Assembly: GCA_014651175.1 (NCBI GenBank)
Contig: BMWJ01000003.1
Location: 372,001-436,000, forward strand
Direction of reading: 5' to 3'
Source: Streptomyces clavifer
GTDB taxonomy: Bacteria > Actinomycetota > Actinomycetes > Streptomycetales > Streptomycetaceae
Length of the DNA: 64,000 nt
The notes under the pieces were generated by a model, which worked only from the letters and a program-made list of their open reading frames with translations, had not been told where the DNA came from and ran no database searches. Position 1 is the stretch's first letter. Every line of letters begins with the position of its first letter. This document shows positions 60,554 through 64,000 of this stretch, one piece after another. The translations under genes were made by a program, and so were the position numbers.

Positions 60554-61975
60554 TCACACCGTGAGCTTCACGGCCTCGAACCAGCCCTTGTTGTCGGTGG
60601 TGCCGACGAACATGTACTCGGGTCGGCTGTTCTTGCAGTACTGCGCGCCCCAGCCGCCGTTGCCCATTTTGGCCGTGTGGCAGACGCCGCCCTTACCGAC
60701 GTTCATGGCGAAGCCCGTCATGAACGGGGCGCCCTGCTTCGAACTGCCTATGTAGTTGTTCTTGCCGTCTGCGGCGAGGGCCGTCCAGCTCGGGGCCCAC
60801 TTGGCGTTGCCGCTCGTCGACCCCTGGTCGTGCAGCAGGGCGTTGGCGGAGGACCCGCCGACGTTCCACACCGCGATGTTGAGGGCCGTGATCTTCTTTC
60901 CCTGGCCGGCCGTCCCGGCCATCGTCCCGTCGCACACCGGTGCCTGCCAGCCGCTCCCGGCCACAAAGGCCCGGTAACAGATGTGCCGCCCCTCGGGGTC
61001 GGCCTCGGCGAGGCTGCTCAACGCGCCGGCGGCCGTGTACGACGGCGCCTTCGCCGTCACCGTGGCCGTGGGCTTGCGCTCAGGCTTGGCCGGTGGCGGT
61101 GCCTTCACCGGCTTGGCGGCAGGTACCTCGGACGGCTTCTCCTGCACCTGCACCGTGGCCTTCTCCTTCTCCTTGCTCGGAGTCGCAGAAGGGCTCGGCG
61201 ACTTGCTGGTGTAGGTCGCCGGGGGCTCGGAGCGTTCGTCGCCCAGGATCGTGCCTACCGCGTTCTGCGTGCGGTCCCTCTCGGGCTTGCGGTCGTCCTG
61301 GCCCGCCAGGAGGAGCGGTACGGAGACCAGGATCGCGCCGATGATCGCCGCCGCGGCCAGCATCGGCTTCTTCGGTCGGCTGACCAGCGGTTCGACGGCC
61401 GTGCGCGTACCCGCGCCCGCGCCGCCGCCGTCCGCCGCCGCTGCCGCGACTGCGACTGCGGGTCTCGGGGACCCGCTGCCCGTACCGGTGGCCGCCTGCG
61501 CCGCGGCCGGGTCGGAGGCGGGCGCCGCCGAAGCCGAGGCCGCGGTGGTCTCGTCGGGGTCGGCCGACGCCCGTCCGGGCGTCTCCTGCGTCGACGGCTC
61601 CGGGACGCCGGTGGCCCGCGCGGCGCCGGAGGCGGTGGCGGTGGCGGTGGCGGCGGAGGCTCCGGCCGTACCCGCTCGCTTCGGGGCCCGTGTCCCGTCC
61701 GCACCCTCGAGAGCCTCGCTCTCGGAGCCCTTGCTCTCCGGGCTCTTACTCGCCGGACCCTGCGCACGGGCGTCCGGGTCGGCCGCCGTGGACGACGTGT
61801 CCTTGCCCCCGCGCAGGCCGCCCGGACTCAGGGCGTCATCCGGGTCCCCGGCCGCACCCGGCATCGGCTCCGCCCGGGGGGCCGGCGCCGGCGAACTCCC
61901 GGACGCGCCGGGGGCGCCGGGGGACGTGCCCGAACTCGACGGTATGCGTCTGGAAGGATCATGCTCACGTGCCAC
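60554..61975 (-). CDS. Single-pass membrane protein with ChW-like extracellular domain
   Basis: 473 residues from GTG 61975, with AAGGGA 6 nt upstream. Residues 1-200 are disordered Ala/Pro/Ser/Gly. A membrane helix follows (MLAAAAIIGAILVSVPLLLAG, about 205-225), then a Ser/Thr/Lys/Pro-rich stalk. The folded C-terminal domain has HICYRAFVAGSGWQAPVCDGTMAGTAGQGKKITALNIAV, which resembles the clostridial hydrophobic Trp (ChW) repeat YRxHVQNxGWQ...GxMAGTxGQ. A second half with YCKNSRPEYMFVGTTDN follows. Four Cys suggest extracellular disulfides. It probably binds cell-wall or surface glycans; not tested. Confidence 0.82.
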   Translation of the reverse strand: MAREHDPSRRIPSSSGTSPGAPGASGSSPAPAPRAEPMPGAAGDPDDALSPGGLRGGKDTSSTAADPDARAQGPASKSPESKGSESEALEGADGTRAPKRAGTAGASAATATATASGAARATGVPEPSTQETPGRASADPDETTAASASAAPASDPAAAQAATGTGSGSPRPAVAVAAAAADGGGAGAGTRTAVEPLVSRPKKPMLAAAAIIGAILVSVPLLLAGQDDRKPERDRTQNAVGTILGDERSEPPATYTSKSPSPSATPSKEKEKATVQVQEKPSEVPAAKPVKAPPPAKPERKPTATVTAKAPSYTAAGALSSLAEADPEGRHICYRAFVAGSGWQAPVCDGTMAGTAGQGKKITALNIAVWNVGGSSANALLHDQGSTSGNAKWAPSWTALAADGKNNYIGSSKQGAPFMTGFAMNVGKGGVCHTAKMGNGGWGAQYCKNSRPEYMFVGTTDNKGWFEAVKLTV

Positions 61976-62368
61976 GCAATTCCCTTACTCATATTCGGGG
62001 TCGGCGTCGCGTCGCGCTCCGCACCCGCGCACGACCGGACCGCACCCTCCTCGGTCCTCGGATGAGCGAAGTCCCGGTCCGCGCAGTCGTGTCGGCGGGC
62101 GGTGAGAGCTGCTGACACGCCTGAACGGTTCGGGCCCGGGACGACGGTACAGGAACTCCCTCGACCATGGTCGGCCGACGGAGCCTGCCACCGGCGGCCC
62201 GCTCCCTCAAGGGCTCCCGGGTGGCGGAAGCCACCCGCCGGCACCGGATACGCCCGATGCGCGACTCGGGCTGCTTCCGCCATCCGCCGCCCCACCGGCC
62301 CGGCGGGCGGACGGACTTGGCGGGACGGCCCCTCGTCCACGGCGCGTGGGGGCGGACTCCCCGCCGCC
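61976..62368. other. Gap between ChW-like gene and ridA
   Basis: 393 bp. It presumably contains the ChW-like promoter on the right side of 61976 and the ridA terminator at the far end, but I could identify neither. GC-rich chance frames only. Confidence 0.4.
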
Positions 62369-62776
62369 TCAGTCGATGACCGCCGTGACCTCGATCTCGA
62401 CCAGGTGCTCGGGGATGTCCAGTGCCGCCACCCCCAGCATCGTGGCCGGCGGTACCGGGGTGGTGCCCAACCGGGCGGACGCCCGGGAGATGCCCTCCAG
62501 GAGCAGGGGCATCTTGTCGGGGGTCCAGTCGACGACGTGGACGTTCAGCTTCGCCACGTCGTCGAAGGAGGCGCCGACGCCCGCCAGCGCGGTGGCGACG
62601 TTGACGTAGCACTGCTCGACCTGGGCAGCCAGGTCGCCCACGCCGACCGTGACGCCGTCGGCGCCCCAGGCGACCTGCCCGGCGACGAAGACCAGCTTCG
62701 AACCGGTCGCGACCGACACCTGCCGGTAGACGTCGATCTCCGGGAGTCCCGCGGGGTTCGTCAGGGTGATGGCCAT
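62369..62776 (-). CDS. RidA-family protein lacking the catalytic Arg
   Basis: 135 residues from ATG 62776 with AAGGAG 8 nt upstream. The YjgF/RidA fold shows VSVATGSKLVFVAGQVAWGADG, YVNVATALAGVGASFDDVAKLNVHVVDW and PPATMLGVAALDIPEHLVEIEVTAVID. At the position of the conserved Arg in RidA (PARSCVEV) the sequence is PATMLGV, so Arg is replaced. This points to a Rid subgroup without enamine/imine deaminase activity. It is divergent from an HxlR regulator, with a palindrome between, so it is probably its target. Confidence 0.9.
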   Translation of the reverse strand: MAITLTNPAGLPEIDVYRQVSVATGSKLVFVAGQVAWGADGVTVGVGDLAAQVEQCYVNVATALAGVGASFDDVAKLNVHVVDWTPDKMPLLLEGISRASARLGTTPVPPATMLGVAALDIPEHLVEIEVTAVID

Positions 62777-62828
62777 GCTGTCCGCTCCTTACGACGCGGC
62801 CCGGACGGGCCGACACGTGCTCTCTTGT

Positions 62829-62843
62829 GGTTACTGGGTAACC
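62829..62843. promoter_or_regulatory. Probable HxlR operator
   Basis: GGTTAC-TGG-GTAACC, perfect 6-bp arms with a 3-nt centre, in the 126-bp divergent gap between the RidA-family gene and the HxlR gene. Confidence 0.55.
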
Positions 62844-62902
62844 GTAGGAGAGTGAGCCCTGACGTGGAAGAACGCACTTTTTAGTGAGAAGGGAACCAGA
62901 AG

Positions 62903-63286
62903 GTGAGCAAGCAGTTCAGCGGCTCTCCCGAGGAGCAGGCCGACCTGAGGCGCGCGGATTCGCTGGCGCGGGAGATCTTCTCGGACGTCGCCAACAAGTG
63001 GGCGCTCCTGATCATCGAGGCCCTGGGCGACCGCACCCTGCGCTTCAGCGAGGTGCGGAGCGAGGTCGAGGGCATCAGCCACAAGATGCTCACCCAGAAC
63101 CTGCGGATGCTGGAGCGCAACGGCCTCGTCGAGCGGACCGTGTATCCCACGGTCCCGCCGAAGGTCGAGTACACCCTCACCGCACCCGGGCAGGGCCTGC
63201 GGAAGACGGTCGACGTGATGTGCGAGTGGACCCACCGGAACATCGGCCACATCGAGGCGGCCCGGAGCGGCTTCGACGGCGGGTGA
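62903..63286 (+). CDS. HxlR-family transcriptional regulator
   Basis: 127 residues from GTG 62903. The winged helix shows VANKWALLIIEALGDRTLRFSEVRSEVEGISHKMLTQNLRMLERNGLVERTVYPTVPPKVEYTLT, the HxlR/MarR-like signature. No Cys is present in the usual redox-sensing position of YodB-type HxlR proteins. It probably represses itself and the divergent RidA-family gene through the intervening palindrome. Confidence 0.92.
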   Translation: MSKQFSGSPEEQADLRRADSLAREIFSDVANKWALLIIEALGDRTLRFSEVRSEVEGISHKMLTQNLRMLERNGLVERTVYPTVPPKVEYTLTAPGQGLRKTVDVMCEWTHRNIGHIEAARSGFDGG

Positions 63287-63294
63287 CGTCACGG

Positions 63295-63333
63295 CCGGGG
63301 CACAGCCGGGGCCCGGCTGCGGTCCGGCCCCGG
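63295..63333. terminator. Hairpin between HxlR gene and minus-strand hypothetical
   Basis: CAGCCGGG-G-CCCGGCTG (63303-63319), flanked by CCGGGG/CCCCGG. It lies in a 65-bp convergent gap. Confidence 0.5.
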
Positions 63334-63351
63334 AATCCGGTCACCCGTCGC

Positions 63352-63918
63352 TCAGGAGAACGTCAGGCCCAGGTGCCGCGTGAGCGCTTCCCTCTGCTCT
63401 GGAGTGGCGAGGACCATGATGCTGTCGTAGCCGGCACCCGGCTCCCGCGCGAAGTCGGCGTTGCGCCAGGAGCGCGGGTCGTCGCCGTGGGCGGTTTGGG
63501 CGATGGCCCGGCAGGCGGCCTCGTGGTCGTAGTAGTCCACCGCGAAGTGCTCGGCCGGGAGGGACACGGGCTCGGCGTTCCGCCGGAACTCCAGAAGGTC
63601 GCAGCGACCGCTCTCGAGGCCGCCTTCGCCCTCGACGATCCGGACGTCGGAGATGGTGACCCTGCCGCCGGCGACCTCGGCGGCGTCCGCCAGCAGGCCC
63701 GCGTAACCGCTGTGAATGGAGTCGATGTCGTCGGCGTGGACCGAGACCGCCACGCCGAAGCTCTCCAGGGCGCGGGCCGCGGCGTACGGGGCCAGCTCCG
63801 CGTCCGCGTAGGCGGCCGCGGCTTCGAGGGTACTGAGCATCTTCCCCTCGGACACCATGCCGGTCTCATGGAGGAGGGCGCCGATGCGCCTGTACGTCGT
63901 CGGGGGATTCTTCGGCAT
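63352..63918 (-). CDS. Hypothetical protein
   Basis: 188 residues from ATG 63918 (MPKNPPTTYRRIGALLHETGMVSEGKM). No recognised domain; the sequence is Ala/Glu/Asp-rich with alternating hydrophobic segments (VTISDVRIVEGEGGLESGRCDLLEF, HFAVDYYDHEAACRAIAQ). There is no signal peptide. It is convergent with the HxlR gene. The 82 bp from its start to the window end contain no feature I can assign. Confidence 0.7.
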   Translation of the reverse strand: MPKNPPTTYRRIGALLHETGMVSEGKMLSTLEAAAAYADAELAPYAAARALESFGVAVSVHADDIDSIHSGYAGLLADAAEVAGGRVTISDVRIVEGEGGLESGRCDLLEFRRNAEPVSLPAEHFAVDYYDHEAACRAIAQTAHGDDPRSWRNADFAREPGAGYDSIMVLATPEQREALTRHLGLTFS

Positions 63919-64000
63919 CCTGGAGATCCTGCCAGATCGGCTGCCGGGCCTCTCGGGGCGGCTCCACGCGCGCACTCGACGGGGGTTCACGCGGGTTCCG

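Overview
The window looks like a chromosomal segment of a Streptomyces or close relative. Base composition is very GC-rich with strong third-position GC, there are several GTG and TTG starts, and the gene content is typical of the genus: a tandem dynamin pair beside a second SSB, an LAxTG thioester surface protein, a DUF4232 lipoprotein, an XRE/DUF5753-DUF397 pair, and a PknG-type kinase locus. All calls come from reading the sequence; no searches were run. I saw no insertion sequence, prophage, CRISPR array or replication origin.

Layout. 1-6.75 kb: a Ser/Thr phosphorylation module on the + strand (PknG-like kinase cut by the window edge, zinc-ribbon PP2C phosphatase, VWA protein, zinc-ribbon FHA protein), then a truncated haemoglobin. 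6.8-11.3 kb (-): conserved hypothetical, thioesterase, EttA, and a sortase-anchored thioester-domain protein. 11.5-15.7 kb (-): ssbB and two dynamin-like GTPases (dynB, dynA), a sporulation-septation group. 16.0-22.9 kb: tRNA-Arg(UCU), a DUF4232 lipoprotein, a DEDDh exonuclease-BRCT-TerD fusion, a HAD phosphatase, a phosphoribosyltransferase-hydrolase fusion and a GNAT protein.

23.2-28.4 kb (+): an L-rhamnose ABC importer operon (ATPase, two permeases, binding lipoprotein, mutarotase) behind a promoter with two LacI-type operators. 28.5-35.2 kb (-): DUF1772 membrane protein, VWA lipoprotein, an ABC system whose ATPase is fused to a membrane-anchored alpha/beta hydrolase, and DUF4291. 35.3-43.0 kb: the myo-inositol operon (iolC, aldolase, iolB, iolD, mmsA on -) facing an IolE-like TIM barrel (+) across a nearly symmetric divergent promoter, then a small HTH protein and a zinc alcohol dehydrogenase.

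44.5-50.9 kb: an MMPL exporter divergent from a TetR regulator with paired operators between them, then a copper module (CsoR-type operator, copZ, copA). 50.92-51.61 kb: a long convergent gap holding a strongly structured, possibly undescribed RNA-like element. 51.6-56.0 kb: citrate synthase, RecD2 helicase, DUF6584. 56.4-59.3 kb: a small accessory patch with a frameshifted HTH gene, two overlapping small genes and the XRE-DUF397 pair. 59.6-64 kb: SMI1/KNR4 protein, a ChW-like membrane-anchored protein, RidA-family protein divergent from an HxlR regulator, and a hypothetical.

The most notable non-genic signals are the three-way-junction element at about 51.0 kb, two dispersed 58-bp elements with 14-bp inverted arms and identical 30-nt spacers (17.3 and 35.3 kb), and the symmetric operator/promoter arrangement of the inositol locus.
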